A stretch of DNA of 64,000 nt from CATOSP01 sp965237775 (GTDB taxonomy: Bacteria > Chloroflexota > Dehalococcoidia > Lucifugimonadales > UBA3495): assembly GCA_965237775.1 (NCBI GenBank), contig OZ250155.1:3968001-4032000 (forward strand). The letters are read 5' to 3'. The stretch's first letter is position 1. The number at the start of each line of letters is the position of its first letter. A program made the position numbers and the translations under genes. Shown piece after piece: positions 1 to 10,996 of the stretch. The notes under the pieces were generated by a model. The model had not been told where the DNA came from and searched no databases. It saw only the letters and a program-made list of their open reading frames with translations.

Positions 1-1
1 T

Positions 2-406
2 TCGGGGCTGAAGGCTGACCCAATCGACAGGGGAAGGCACCTACAACTGGCGGTCTACTCCCTCGCGGCGCGGGAAGCCCTGGGCGCAAACGTGAGGATA
101 CGGGCTGCCTACTGGTTCGTATCAAGCCGCGGGAGTTTCACGATCGTCCCTGACAATCCCGTGGATATGGATGAGCCGGATACCGTGGAGCGGTTCAAAG
201 AAGGCGTATCCGCCATTGTTTCGGGGATCCGCGGCGGGGTCTTCCCGGCAAACCCCGGCAGGGAAGAGAACCAGGACTTTCACAACTGCCGGTACTGCGA
301 CTTTAAGACCCTGTGTCCGTCGAGGAAAGACACCCTCTGGGCCAGAAAGAAAGGCCACCCGATTCTAGGGGACTACCTGGAATTGTCGGGGGAGGTCTCA
401 TCGTGA
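2..406 (+). CDS. PD-(D/E)XK nuclease, C-terminal part (AddB/Cas4-like)
   Basis: The gene is cut by the window start, so only about 134 C-terminal residues are visible and no start codon can be given. The segment includes DRGRHLQLAVYSLAAREALG, which resembles the motif III helix of RecB-family (PDDEXK_1) nucleases (Q-L-x-x-Y). It ends with a cysteine cluster, CRYCDFKTLC, like the 4Fe-4S cluster that closes the nuclease domain in AddB and Cas4 proteins. The stop overlaps the GTG start of the helicase downstream (shared GTGA), so the two are translationally coupled. The likely role is as partner subunit of an AddAB-type double-strand-break resection enzyme. The family is well supported; the exact subunit is inferred because the N-terminus is missing. 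Confidence 0.8.
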   Translation, partial: SGLKADPIDRGRHLQLAVYSLAAREALGANVRIRAAYWFVSSRGSFTIVPDNPVDMDEPDTVERFKEGVSAIVSGIRGGVFPANPGREENQDFHNCRYCDFKTLCPSRKDTLWARKKGHPILGDYLELSGEVSS

Positions 407-3400
407 CCAACACATTCACTCCTCAGGACCAGGAGACCCGGGTCAGAATTCGCGAGTCCATCAAGGAGACCCTCTTCGTGGAAGCGGGAGCGGGCACCGG
501 AAAGACCACCAGTCTGGTGGACCGGGTAGTCACGCTGGCGTCCTCAGGGGCGGCGACTCTGGACAAGACCGCCGTAATTACGTTCACCGAGGCCGCCGCC
601 GCTGAACTGCGCGACCGCATACGCGAACGCTTGGAGGCCGCCGCTACCGCCCCCTCCGGTGACAGCGGACAGCGGCTACGCTGCCAACGCGCCCTGGCGG
701 ACCTGGACCGCTCCTCCATTCAAACCCTGCACGGCTTCGCCCGGTCCATCCTGCAGGAGCGTCCGCTGGAGGCGGGCTTGCCTCCGGTTTTCGACACCAT
801 GGACGCCATCGCCAGCGATCTTGCCTTCGAGGAAGCCTGGACCGACTGGGTTGACAAGGCGCTGGACAACCAGGAACTCGCTGGCAGCTTGTCGTTGGCC
901 TTCTCACTCGGACTGACCATACGACAACTCCGGGTCATCGCCCTAACCTTTCACCAGAACTATGACCTACTGGAAGAAGCCGCGTTCGCCGACACGCCGA
1001 TGCCCCCGGCAACCGTGGTGCGGGCGCTGGTCGAGGGGTCGGCCGAATTCGAGCGGCTGTGTCAGTATTCCAAGCTGCGGGAAGATGACAGCTTGTACAA
1101 CCATGTCCAGGGCTTGCTGAGGGCCGCCGCCCGGTTCTCGGAGCTGGAGGCGGAAGCTCGCCCAACGTACCCGCTATTGCGGCGGACGATGCCCCTTGGC
1201 CAGTCGGGCGGGAGACAGCCGGATTGGCAGCGTGACCCCGTCACGTCCGTCAACGCATGTAAGTACCTGAAGGACTGGCTCACCGAACTTCAAGCCTCGG
1301 CGGCGGATGAGCTGGTCTTGGCCCGCCGGTCCGCGCTCATGCCCGTTCTGCGCGCCTTGAAGAGTTTTGCACTGGACTTCGCCCAAGACCGGAAGCGCCG
1401 TGGAGTAGCGGGTTACGACGACCTGCTGGTCTGGGCCAGGGACCTGCTGCGGGACAATATCCCGGTGCGCGACCACTTCCGGCAAAGGTACACCCATTTG
1501 TTGATCGACGAGGCTCAGGACACCGACCCGATCCAGGCCGAGATTGCCATGTTCATAGCCGAGGACGCCGGGGACAACCTTGAGCCCGGCGAGCGTCCAA
1601 GGTCCTGGCAGGAGATTACGCCAGAACAAGGGAAACTGTTCGTAGTCGGCGACCCCAAACAATCGATTTACCGTTTTCGGCGCGCCGACGTAACCCAGAT
1701 GCTCAAGCTCCAGAAGCTAATGGGAGGCGACACGCTGCGCCTTGTGCAGAACTTCCGCTCCCAACGTCCAATTCTGAATTGGGTCAATTCCATCTTCGGA
1801 CCGTGGATGGAAGAGGGTCAGAATCAGGCGCGGTACGTTCCCGTAACCCACCGATGGGAAGCGGAGACGGACCACGCTGCGGGACCCGGGGTCTGGACGC
1901 TGGGCGGACCACTTGAGGGCAATATCGGCGAGATCAGGAGAGAAGAGGCCCGCCAGATCGCCGCCCAGATTCACGACATGGTGACGGGCCACTGGCAGGT
2001 CCTGGTAACGGACGCGTCCGAGTCCAGAGGGTCTGAGCAGTACCGGGACGCCTCCTATTCAGACGTCTGCATTCTGATGCCAAGACGCACAGGTTTGCGG
2101 GGACTGGAGTTGGCGCTGGACGATGCCAGCGTTCCCTACCGGCTCGAGGGCAACGCCTTGGTCTTCGGCACCCAGGAGGTTAGGGACCTGGTCAACTGCC
2201 TGAAAGCCGTAGACGACCCCGCCGACCGGGTGGCGACAGTAGCCGCGCTCCGTTCACAAGCGTTCGCGTGTAGCGATGTGGACCTGTTCCGGTTTTCAGA
2301 CGCGGGAGGCGAGTTCGACTTCCTCTCCGCCGCCGAAGGTTTCGTTGGTTTGGATGGTTTTGATGATGTGAATGGCATCCGCGGCCCCGTTCCGGACGCG
2401 CTCGACGTCCTCCGGCAATTCCACCAACAACGTCTCTGGGACTCCCCGGCAGCGCTCATCGACCGCTTCATCCGGGAACGGCTCCTCATGGAGTCGGCCA
2501 TGGACCATCCCCGAACGCGAGAGCAATGGAGAAGGTACCGATTCATGGTGGAACAGGCCCGGTCATTCGCCGAGGCTGGGGGCAATTCGCTGCGAGCGTT
2601 CTTGGAATGGGTGGAGCGCCAGACCTCGGAGGGCGCGCGATTCACCGAAACGCCCGTGCCCGACAGTGACGAAGACGCGGTCAGGATCATGACCGTTCAC
2701 GGGGCCAAGGGACTGGAATTTCCCATTGTGCTGCTCACCGGGTTGAATGCAAACCCCCGTCCAAGGGCGCAGAACGTCCTGTTCGACCGGGAAAGCGGAG
2801 CGGTGGAGGTAAGAATTGGCGCCGACGACACACAGTTCGCAACTACCGGTTTCGAATCACTTCTAGCCCATGAGCAACAACTTGAGGCCGAAGAATACGT
2901 TCGTCTCATGTACGTGGCCGCAACCAGGGCGCGGGACCACCTGGTGTTGAGCCTGTTCCGTAACCAACGCAGCTCCGGTTCGGGGGCGGAGAGGATGGTG
3001 GAGATCCTAACTGGCAATGACGATTTGTGGACTGCGGCGCCGGACGCCAGCGGCCAAGTTCCCAAAACAGACCTCAAGGCCGTCGACCGTGAGAAGCCTG
3101 AAGGTCACTCCCTGGCTGACCGAGAGCAATGGAGCAGCCGCAGAGCGGAGCTTCTGGAACGTCAAGGCAGGCCGGCGTCCGTCGCCGCAACCGGCCTCCA
3201 CCATATCAGACGCGACGGGTCCGCTAACTTTGATGATGTCCAGGACCCCAAAAGAGAGCCCGAGACTGAGGAGCCATGGAAGCGGGGCCGGGGCGGAACC
3301 TCCCTGGGCAGGGCGGTCCACTCGGTGCTTCAGACTATCGACCTGGCTACCGGAAACGGCATCGAGGAGACGTCGAGGGCCCAGGCGGCGGCGGAAGGAC

Positions 3401-3825
3401 TTCCCGCCCGTGCGTCCGAGGTTGCCAGGCTGTCGCGGGTAGCGGTAGACAGCCCCACGGTACGGCGGGCGGTTGCAGCGTCGAGGCATTGGCGTGAAGT
3501 GCCTGTTGCCGTGCCGGTGGATGAGGGAGTCCTGGAGGGGTTCATCGACTTGCTGTTTGAAGAAGACGGCGGGCTGGTGGTGGTCGACTACAAGACCGAC
3601 GCTGTAGACTCCGAAAACCTGGACGGCTACCTGACCAGGTACAGGCTTCAGGGCGGGGCCTATGCGTTGGCGGCGCAGCGGGCCACCGGCATGCCCGTGA
3701 GGGAGGTGGTCTTCCTGTTCCTGCACGCTGGGGAAACACGCATCCTTACCGACATAACCGACCTGGCCGCCGAGGCGGAAGCCGTGGCCACAGCTTACCT
3801 CAGCGGGAACGCGCCCCCGCTCTAG
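403..3825 (+). CDS. AddA/RecB-like UvrD-family helicase-nuclease
   Basis: A 1140-residue superfamily 1A helicase fused to a RecB-type nuclease, expected to unwind and resect DNA ends for recombination. Start chosen: GTG at 403, with GGGGGAGG about 6 bases upstream and a 4-base overlap with the preceding stop; an upstream ATG at 313 lies inside the previous gene. Visible motifs are Walker A GAGTGKTT (about residue 29), motif II LLIDEAQD (about 367), motif III VVGDPKQSIYRFR (about 413), motif V TVHGAKGLEFP (about 763) and motif VI LMYVAATRARD (about 830). Near residue 1046 the nuclease motif runs GFIDLLFE, then VVVDYKTD, giving the D and D-x-K catalytic residues. The length is typical of AddA. 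It probably forms an operon with the upstream nuclease gene. Confidence 0.93.
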   Translation: MTNTFTPQDQETRVRIRESIKETLFVEAGAGTGKTTSLVDRVVTLASSGAATLDKTAVITFTEAAAAELRDRIRERLEAAATAPSGDSGQRLRCQRALADLDRSSIQTLHGFARSILQERPLEAGLPPVFDTMDAIASDLAFEEAWTDWVDKALDNQELAGSLSLAFSLGLTIRQLRVIALTFHQNYDLLEEAAFADTPMPPATVVRALVEGSAEFERLCQYSKLREDDSLYNHVQGLLRAAARFSELEAEARPTYPLLRRTMPLGQSGGRQPDWQRDPVTSVNACKYLKDWLTELQASAADELVLARRSALMPVLRALKSFALDFAQDRKRRGVAGYDDLLVWARDLLRDNIPVRDHFRQRYTHLLIDEAQDTDPIQAEIAMFIAEDAGDNLEPGERPRSWQEITPEQGKLFVVGDPKQSIYRFRRADVTQMLKLQKLMGGDTLRLVQNFRSQRPILNWVNSIFGPWMEEGQNQARYVPVTHRWEAETDHAAGPGVWTLGGPLEGNIGEIRREEARQIAAQIHDMVTGHWQVLVTDASESRGSEQYRDASYSDVCILMPRRTGLRGLELALDDASVPYRLEGNALVFGTQEVRDLVNCLKAVDDPADRVATVAALRSQAFACSDVDLFRFSDAGGEFDFLSAAEGFVGLDGFDDVNGIRGPVPDALDVLRQFHQQRLWDSPAALIDRFIRERLLMESAMDHPRTREQWRRYRFMVEQARSFAEAGGNSLRAFLEWVERQTSEGARFTETPVPDSDEDAVRIMTVHGAKGLEFPIVLLTGLNANPRPRAQNVLFDRESGAVEVRIGADDTQFATTGFESLLAHEQQLEAEEYVRLMYVAATRARDHLVLSLFRNQRSSGSGAERMVEILTGNDDLWTAAPDASGQVPKTDLKAVDREKPEGHSLADREQWSSRRAELLERQGRPASVAATGLHHIRRDGSANFDDVQDPKREPETEEPWKRGRGGTSLGRAVHSVLQTIDLATGNGIEETSRAQAAAEGLPARASEVARLSRVAVDSPTVRRAVAASRHWREVPVAVPVDEGVLEGFIDLLFEEDGGLVVVDYKTDAVDSENLDGYLTRYRLQGGAYALAAQRATGMPVREVVFLFLHAGETRILTDITDLAAEAEAVATAYLSGNAPPL

Positions 3826-4269
3826 CTCCTTGCCGGAGGTGGAACGAACATGAACCCTTACCGCAGCGGCGGCGCGTAGATGAGCCCTCCTCGCCCTCTC
3901 ATGACATCCAACCGGCTGGGCGGGGTCTCGTTTACCGAATCTGGCAGGTCTTCGCAAGCTGTAAGGCCGAACACTATGAGCAGTAGACCCGTGAACAAAG
4001 CCAATGAGCGAGTGAACATCTATATCCCTCTAGGTAAGATCCACGGCGCAAGGTGGGCATCCAAAACCCGATGTAAACCGCAACTGATTCGGACGCTTGG
4101 GCACATGAGAACGTTTTCCGCGAATGGCGAGAATTACGGCTCGCTCAGATGGCCCAGTCCTAATGCCCCTTCTCTCATGAGGGATAGACCCTGCCAGGCC
4201 TTGTGGTAGACTAAACAACCTACCTTTCGGGCGTGGAACCGCCGGGGAATTCAAACGCGGGGGACGTGC
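3826..4269. other. intergenic region, no supported gene
   Basis: About 440 bases between the helicase and the large surface-protein gene. An ORF at 3880-4209 has no recognisable domain, no convincing ribosome binding site and unusual composition, so I do not call it. The promoter of the surface-protein gene should lie here, but I cannot fix its boxes. Confidence 0.5.
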
Positions 4270-6966
4270 GTGTTTGGCTTTTATCCATCTCCATACATTG
4301 TTATCGTCATGCTTGCCGCAGCGGGGGTATCACTCTCGCTGTTGTTTTGGTTGAGCACGCGATCGTCTTGGATAACTTCGAGCCTAAGAATCTGGCCGGT
4401 GGCCGTAGTGCCCACCGCTCTGTTCCTGCTGCTTGCCTCTAGCGGTCCGCTCCTCAAGGTGTTCGGCCAGGAAACGCCCCCGGTCGTGGGCGCCTGGACC
4501 TTCGCCACAGTCATCGAACCAACCACCCTGGAAACAGGCTCCGAAGAGGGCGCAACCGTAGCCCTCACCGCCACCTTTACCGTAAGCAGCGGAACCCCTA
4601 CCTCGTTGTCTATCTCCGCGACGAGCGATTCGCCTGCGGCCCAGGCTATAATGGAGTTAAACACCGACAGCGGCCGAATAGGGTTTGCCAAGTCTCTGTC
4701 CTCGGACCCCTACCTGTATGAACCCGGCGGCTCCCTCCCCAATCCCAGTTGCGATCCAGACCTGGAACCCGGGGATGATGGTGAGATCAAGACGACTTGC
4801 ACGTTCGACTTTCTAAAGGCCACGGGCACCAAGCTCTTCGCACAAAGTAGTGCAACCCCGGGGCCTTACACCGTATCCATCGGGTTCCCTCAGGCAGTCA
4901 CCTTCGAAGCCACGGCAAACACGGCAGACAATCCGGAATTCACTGCGGGGACAATCACAACCTCCGAGACCGGATTCTCTGACCCTGAGCTACCCCTAAC
5001 AGTGATACTCGGGCGACCCTCCAATCTAACCGCGACTCCTGGCGACGGGCAATTGACCCTGGGCTGGGACGACCCCGGCAACGCCAATATCGACGGGTAC
5101 GAATACCGCCAGAGCAGCGACGGCGGCGGGAATCGGGACCCCGACTGGGCTGAAATTGCCGGAAGTTCGGCAACCACGACTGGGCACGAGGTCTCGGGCC
5201 TTAGCAACGGGACAGAATACACCTTTGAGATTCGCGCAATCGACGCTAACTACGAGGGAGCCGCGGCTTCGGTCACCGCCACACCGAAGACGGCGCCTGA
5301 CAACCCAGAGAATTTCCGGGCAACGGTTGCCACCGGTGCGGTCACCCTCACCTGGGAAGCCCCAGTCTCCAACGGCGGCTCGGCTATCTCCAATTACGAA
5401 TACCGCCAGAGTGCGGACGGCGGATCCAACTGGAGTCCAGATTGGACTGACGTTGCCGGGAGCGCCGACACAACCTCAAAGACCATTTCCGGGCTTACGG
5501 ATGACACCGCGTATACCTTCCATGTCCGCGCCGCATACAGCGAGGGCGGGGGAGAATATGCCGCGTTGCAGGCTACACCACCCGGCGGAGCTGTGGTTAC
5601 GGGTCCTGACGCGCCTCGAAACCTTACATCCACTGTCAGTGAACTCCAAGCCACGCTGGGGTGGTCGGCCCCAGATTCAGATGGCGGCGAGGCTATCACC
5701 GGATACGAATACCGCCAGAGCATTGACCGCGGCGCCACCTGGGACCCTCCTGGCTGGACCGAAACGTCAGGCGCTACGGTGCACACCGTAACGGGTCTCA
5801 CCAACGGCACGCATTACACGTTCGGAGTGCGCGCCGTGAACCGTGTCGGTGTCGGTAACTCCCTCCAAGTTACCGCAACTCCCGGTCTTGACTTCGACCA
5901 GGATGACGACGGCTTGATCGACGTCGCCACCCTGGCGCAGCTTAACGCCATCCGCTGGGACCTCGACGGCAACGGCTCTCCCACCGACCTCGCCTATCGG
6001 GCAGCATTCGTAAACGCGCGCTCCGGTATGGGGTGCCCGGATACAGGCTGTACCGGCTACGAATTGACCGCCGACTTGGAGTTCGACACCGATGGCAGCG
6101 GCTCGGCGGATTCCGGAGACGAAGATTGGAACGACGAGGCAGGCTGGGATCCTATCGGAGACGGCACCAACAATTTTTCCGCAACCTTCCACGGTAATGG
6201 CCACACTATCTCCAACCTGTACATCAGCAGGCCCACGACGGCCTACGTGGGCTTGTTCGGGTACACCGACAGCTCCGCCAGGGTCCAAAACGTCGGCATA
6301 GTAGACATCAGTGTGACCGGCGGTTCCGATGTCGGAGGACTTGTCGGGGAGAATGCCGGGAACATCAGGGAAAGCTATTCTACCGGCAGCATTAGCGGCG
6401 AGGCCAACAGCATAAGAGTAGGTGGTCTGGTCGGCTACAATCGGGGGCGTGTAGTGGTCAGCTATTCCACCAGCAGTGTTTCCGGTGGGTCAGAGACCGG
6501 CGGCCTGGTGGGGCAGAACAAAGGTAACGTTATTGCCAGCTATGCCACGGGCGCCGTTGCCGGTGTCGCTGGCGGCACAGGGACCGGAGTCGGAGGCCTG
6601 GTCGGGTTCCACTCACTAGGGACCATCATCGCCAGCTATTCCACCGGCCAAGTCACCGGGACCACTGGGGCCGGCGGCCTGGTTGGAGCCAGTCAGGCGA
6701 CCGTAACCGACAGCTATCGGGACACCGCGACTTCCGGCCAGTCAACCAGTTCTGAAGGGACCGGTAAGACCACCTCCGAGCTTCAGGCCCCGCTAGACTA
6801 TACCGACATCTACGCCAACTGGAACGTTGACGTCGACAACGAAGACGGCGATGACCTATTCTTGACTGGCGAAGACGAGCCGTGGGACTTCGACACTGCC
6901 ACTAGCTACCCCCTGTTACCCCGAATCCACCGAAAAGGTGAGTGTCGCGGCGGGTTGAATGGGTAA
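4270..6966 (+). pseudogene. giant FN3/GLUG surface protein, 5' part (interrupted by IS)
   Basis: The 5' part of one large secreted or membrane-anchored protein. From the GTG at 4270 there are two hydrophobic N-terminal stretches (about residues 8-27 and 40-58), then three fibronectin type III domains with the recurring phrase YEYRQS-DGG, then an Asp-rich calcium-binding-like stretch DQDDDGLIDV, then GLUG-type repeats (GGLVG...SYSTG, about residues 690-820). The native sequence stops at the codon pair for L-L just before 6919; what follows to 6966 is IS sequence ending in TAA. Removing the IS and one TTA copy rejoins this part in frame with the FN3 segment at 8642. Similar FN3/GLUG proteins are extracellular. 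The ligand is unknown. Confidence 0.85.
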
Positions 6967-8638
6967 GAAAGTGCTCCTGTGCATCTGGGATAATGGTTTT
7001 CGAGACAGAAAACCAACCAGAAACAAGGAGCACCCAATAGATGCTACCACGCAACCACCCCGACGGCATCCACATCGCCTTCGACGACCACCGCCTGGTC
7101 AACAATGCCGGGCTGATCCTTCCCGCCACGTTGGCCTTGCACCTGGGCCTGCCCCAACTGGTTGACCGGCACTTGGACCTGGGCTGGGCCCCAGGCCGAG
7201 CCAACACCGGCGACAAGATCATGACGCTGGTGGCTTCCGCGCTGGCGGGCGGCGACTGCATCGACGATGCCGATGTGTTGCGCACCGGCAGGACAGCCTG
7301 CACCCTGGGCAGTGTAGTCAAGGCGCCCTCCACCTTGGGCACCTTCCTGCGCAGTTTCCGGTGGGGCCACGTCCGCCAACTGGACCGGGTGAGCCGCCAG
7401 TTGCTGGCCCGGGCCTGGGAGGCTGGGGCCGGACCCGGCGACGGGCCCCTGACCATCGACCTGGACTCCACCATCTGCGAGACCTACGGACTGGCCAAGG
7501 AAGGAGCTCGCCACCACGGCTACACCGGTGCGCGGGGCTATCACCCGCTGCTGGCCGTCGCCGCCGGAACCGGCGACGTGCTGATGGCCCGCCTGCGCGA
7601 GGGCCGGGCCTACACCGCCCGCGGCGCCGCCCACTTCCTGCGTGAAACGGTGGGGCGGGTGCGCTACGGCGGAGCCAGGGGCCAACTCACGGTGCGGGCC
7701 GACAGCGGCTTCTATACCCACGCCGTGGTCGCCGTCTGCCGCCGGATGGATGTCCGCTTCTCCATCACCATCCGCCAGCGCACCCGCCTGCGGAATCTCA
7801 TCGAGGCGATACCCGAAGAGGACTGGACGCCGATTCCCTACTGGATGGACGGCGCCGATGTGGCCGAGACCACCTACACCCCCTTCCAGAGTGAGCCCGA
7901 CGCCGCGCCGGTGCGGCTCATCGTCCGGCGGGTGAAGCCGGCGCCCGGTTCCCAACTGGCTCTCTTCGCCACCTACAGCTATCACGGCTTCATCACCGAC
8001 CGGGACGGAGAGACCCTGGAACTGGAGGCTGACCACCGCCGCCACGCCGAGATCGAGAATGCGATACGCGACCTCAAGTACGGCGTGGGGCTGAACCATC
8101 TCCCCTCGGGCCGCTTCGCTGCCAACGGCGCCTGGCTGGCGGTACAGGTGATGGCCCACAACCTGGCCCGCTGGACAGCCCGCATCGGCCTGGGTCAGCA
8201 GATCGTGACCACCAAGACCCTCAGACGACGGGTCTTTGCCTTGGCCGGACGGATCACCCGCTCGGCACGCCGGATCACCCTGCATCTTCCCCAGCGCTGG
8301 CCATGGGAAACCCAGTTCAGTCGCGCCCTGGCCCGACTGCGAGCCATTCCACTCCCAGCCTGATTGCTCCTGTCCGCTACTGACCCGCCATCCGGCCAAC
8401 CGAACGCCCCGCCAACTCGCGCCAGTCCGGTCCGCGAGCGCCTCTTGCCGTGTCCTATCCCGCCATCCCCCTCACCACAGCCACTGTAAGCCGCCATCGG
8501 CGCCCCCCAAAGCGCCTGCAGACCGCCGCCAGCCTCCCGTCTACCCAAATTCGAGCCCGGATCATCGCGCCTGTAACTTCCTCACCCCCCTTCCGCTGTC
8601 CTCACGCCGTCCATCGGTGTCCACCGGTGGATTCGGGG
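6919..8638 (+). mobile_element. IS1380-family insertion sequence, copy A
   Basis: An element of about 1.72 kb carrying a complete transposase. Terminal inverted repeats read CCCCGAATCCACCG on the left (6919-6932) and the complement CGGTGGATTCGGGG on the right (8625-8638). TTA directly flanks both ends (6916-6918 and 8639-8641), and copies B and C also sit at TTA-N sites. The fourth base is ambiguous here because the left C run is one base short (TTAC with CCC, or GTTA). It is inserted inside the FN3 protein gene. It is clearly related to copies B and C but diverged from them, so it arrived separately. Confidence 0.92.
7041..8363 (+). CDS. IS1380-family transposase, intact
   Basis: A 440-residue DDE transposase. 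The start is the ATG at 7041, after AAGGAGCACCCAATAG, which supplies the ribosome binding site. Recognisable blocks are TIDLDSTICETYG (first catalytic Asp, about residue 136), VRADSGFYTHAV (second Asp) and a C-terminal block RRHAEIENAIRDLKYGVG, with the Glu of the DDE triad and the family-typical Y..G..HLPSG sequence. The length equals the family norm, and unlike copies B and C no frameshift is seen. It could in principle act in trans on related ends. Long ORFs on the opposite strand are antisense shadows. Confidence 0.93.
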   Translation: MLPRNHPDGIHIAFDDHRLVNNAGLILPATLALHLGLPQLVDRHLDLGWAPGRANTGDKIMTLVASALAGGDCIDDADVLRTGRTACTLGSVVKAPSTLGTFLRSFRWGHVRQLDRVSRQLLARAWEAGAGPGDGPLTIDLDSTICETYGLAKEGARHHGYTGARGYHPLLAVAAGTGDVLMARLREGRAYTARGAAHFLRETVGRVRYGGARGQLTVRADSGFYTHAVVAVCRRMDVRFSITIRQRTRLRNLIEAIPEEDWTPIPYWMDGADVAETTYTPFQSEPDAAPVRLIVRRVKPAPGSQLALFATYSYHGFITDRDGETLELEADHRRHAEIENAIRDLKYGVGLNHLPSGRFAANGAWLAVQVMAHNLARWTARIGLGQQIVTTKTLRRRVFALAGRITRSARRITLHLPQRWPWETQFSRALARLRAIPLPA

Positions 8639-8641
8639 TTA

Positions 8642-10996
8642 CACGACGAACATGATCCCGCCGCTCCACAGGCCCTCTCCGCCACACCAACCGGAGCGGC
8701 CGTGCTTCTGACATGGAACGGCTCCAGCGACGCCTCAATCACCGAGTACCAGGTCCGGCGCAAAGAAGGAACGGGCGAATTCGAAGCCTGGAGCGGCATC
8801 CCCAACAGCCAGCCCGGCGGGGAACATGCGGCTTCCTACGGGGTGCTCGGACTCACCCCGGTTACGGCTTACACCTTCCAGGTTCGAGCCGCTAACTCAG
8901 ATGGCAATAGCAAGGTGTCGAACAGCGCTCAGGCCACGCCTACAGTGCCTGTGGCTCCCGCATTCACAGACGTTGGGTCAGCTACTCGCCACGTTGATGA
9001 AAACACGCCGGAGGGCGAGGACATCGGTCTTCCAGTCGGAGCCACTGACGCCGATCTCTTGGACACTTTGACCTACTCCCTCACCGGCGTGGACTCCAGT
9101 TCCTTCGGTTTCGACAATACTTCAGGCCAGATCAAAACCAAGGACCGTCTCGATTTCGAGGGGAAGAATAGCTATTCGGTCACCGTCACTGTCACCGATT
9201 CCCACAACAATAGCGTCGGCATCCAAGTCACCGTTGACGTTGGCAACGTCAACGAGCGACCATCGGTTGAGAATCGCATACCGGACCAGATCATGACTGC
9301 TGGAACGGGTTCCAGAAGCTTCAGCCTGCAAGACCGGTTCAGCGATCCCGATAGCGACAACCTTACCTACAGGGCCAATTCAAATAACCAGAGCGTCGTC
9401 ACAGTCCAACTTACCGGTACAATCCTGACTCTCAGTCCCGTTGGGCCGGGGACCGCCATAGTCACGGTCACGGCTACCGAGGATGATGCCGAAAGCGAAT
9501 CAACCCCATTTCGCAGTCCCATGGAGTTCAGCGTGACCGTTTCGGCTCCTGTGCCTACCCCAACCCCCGTTCCAACTGGAGGCGGCGGCGGTGGCAACGG
9601 CGGCGACCCGGACCCGACGCCTGACCCGACTCCGGAACCCACACCCGAGCCCACTCCCGAGCCTACGGCGACACCCGAACCGACTCCGGTCCCGACACCG
9701 GAACCCACGCCTGAGCCCACTCAGGAGATCGTGCAGGTCTTCAACCAGAACCCGGAACAAGCGATCACCCAATTCACGCAAACCGCGAATGAGAACCCCC
9801 AACAAGCGGGCCGGACCCTGGTGGAAATCGCCGAAGATGACGACGGTGATGACGATGACACCGCGAGCCAGATTCTTTTGGGATTCGCACGCCAGCAGGG
9901 CCAATCCGACGGTACGGTAGGTCTGGTCCTGGGGGCCATGGCGGGGACCAACCCCGAGACGACCGGACGAGTCCTAGCCGGTTCTGCCCGCCGCGACCAG
10001 AAGACCACCGGCACCATCATATGCGCCGGTGTCGAAGATAACGCAGGTCCCGTGGGACAAGCCGTGGGCCACTCCGCCGGGCAAGACGCGGACTCAACTG
10101 GCAAGGCCCTGCAGGCTGTCTCGGGAGACCCGGATTGCGTCAACATACTGGGAGGCGTGGTCCCCGTGGAGACCTGGGCACCCGAAACCCCGCCCCAGGA
10201 AGGCCAGGACCAGACCGGGCAGGGCGTGTGGCAGGACATCGGTTCACCAGCCCCGATTGAGAACATTCTGGCCCGCTTCACGTCGATCATCTCCGACGCC
10301 AAGACCGTCATCACCAACCTGGACGACCCCCCGGTGGAAGTGGCTCCTCTCCCGCCGGACAGGATTCCCTACGGGTATGTGGACATCGGCCACGAGAATT
10401 TCACCAATGACGACGTTGTCGCCGCCCACGTGACCATCTCCGTGGAAAGGGAGTGGCTGGACACGAATCAGGTCCATGAATGGTCCATGCAATTCAGCCG
10501 GTTTGAGGAGTCGACAACCTCCTGGGTCCCGACCCGCTCTAAACGGGTGCGCCAGGACGACGATAAGGTCTACTTCAGCGTCACGGTGCCGGGGTTCTCC
10601 CTCTGGGCGGTCCACAGAGCAACCGACGCCCCGGTGGTGACCTTCCTCGAGGACAACCTGCGCATCAACCCCCAGAGCATCAACGCGGGCGGCGCGGCTA
10701 CAGTCTCGGTCGACGTGACCAACCGCTCCAACTCCAGCGCGACATATTTCGCCAGCCTGTGGGTGGACCGGCAAATCAGCCATACCGATGAATTTGTGAT
10801 CGGCGCGGGCGAGACCCGTACGGTCGAGTTGCCTTTGAGCGTCGACCGCGTCGGAGAGTACGAGGTCCGCGTTGGCCGCCAGATTTCCCGCCAGCCCCTG
10901 GAGGTTACCGCCCCGGCGCCCACACCTACTCCTACTCCAACTCCGATACCCAACCCTGTTCCGACCCCGGCGCCTATTAGACTCCCGCGCCGGTAG
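8642..10996 (+). pseudogene. giant FN3/GLUG surface protein, middle part
   Basis: The continuation of the gene that begins at 4270. Native sequence starts straight after the IS at CAC GAC GAA (H-D-E). The ORF can be opened from a GTG inside the IS, but that segment is not native. Domains in order: a fourth FN3 (PAAPQALSATPTG), a cadherin-like domain (VDENTPEGEDIG, LDFEGKNSYSVTVTVTD), a second cadherin- or Ig-like segment, a low-complexity Pro-Thr-Glu linker (about 9550-9720), a region with repeated small helices (about 9730-10150), and domains of the kind found in archaeal and Chloroflexota surface proteins. It ends in another Pro-Thr linker, where the frame is lost near 10976-10981 and a TAG follows at 10994. 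Confidence 0.85.

Noticed and set aside
3880..4209. 109-residue ORF between the helicase and the surface protein
   Set aside because: No recognisable domain, no ribosome binding site, atypical composition.
7044..8399. A 451-codon open frame antisense to the IS1380 transposase, and a 318-codon one in copies B and C
   Set aside because: High GC and codon bias of the real transposase leave the opposite strand open; no domain is recognisable.
9600..9720. Repetitive CCGACTCCGGAACCC-like stretch as a possible satellite
   Set aside because: It encodes the Pro-Thr-Glu linker of the surface protein in frame.
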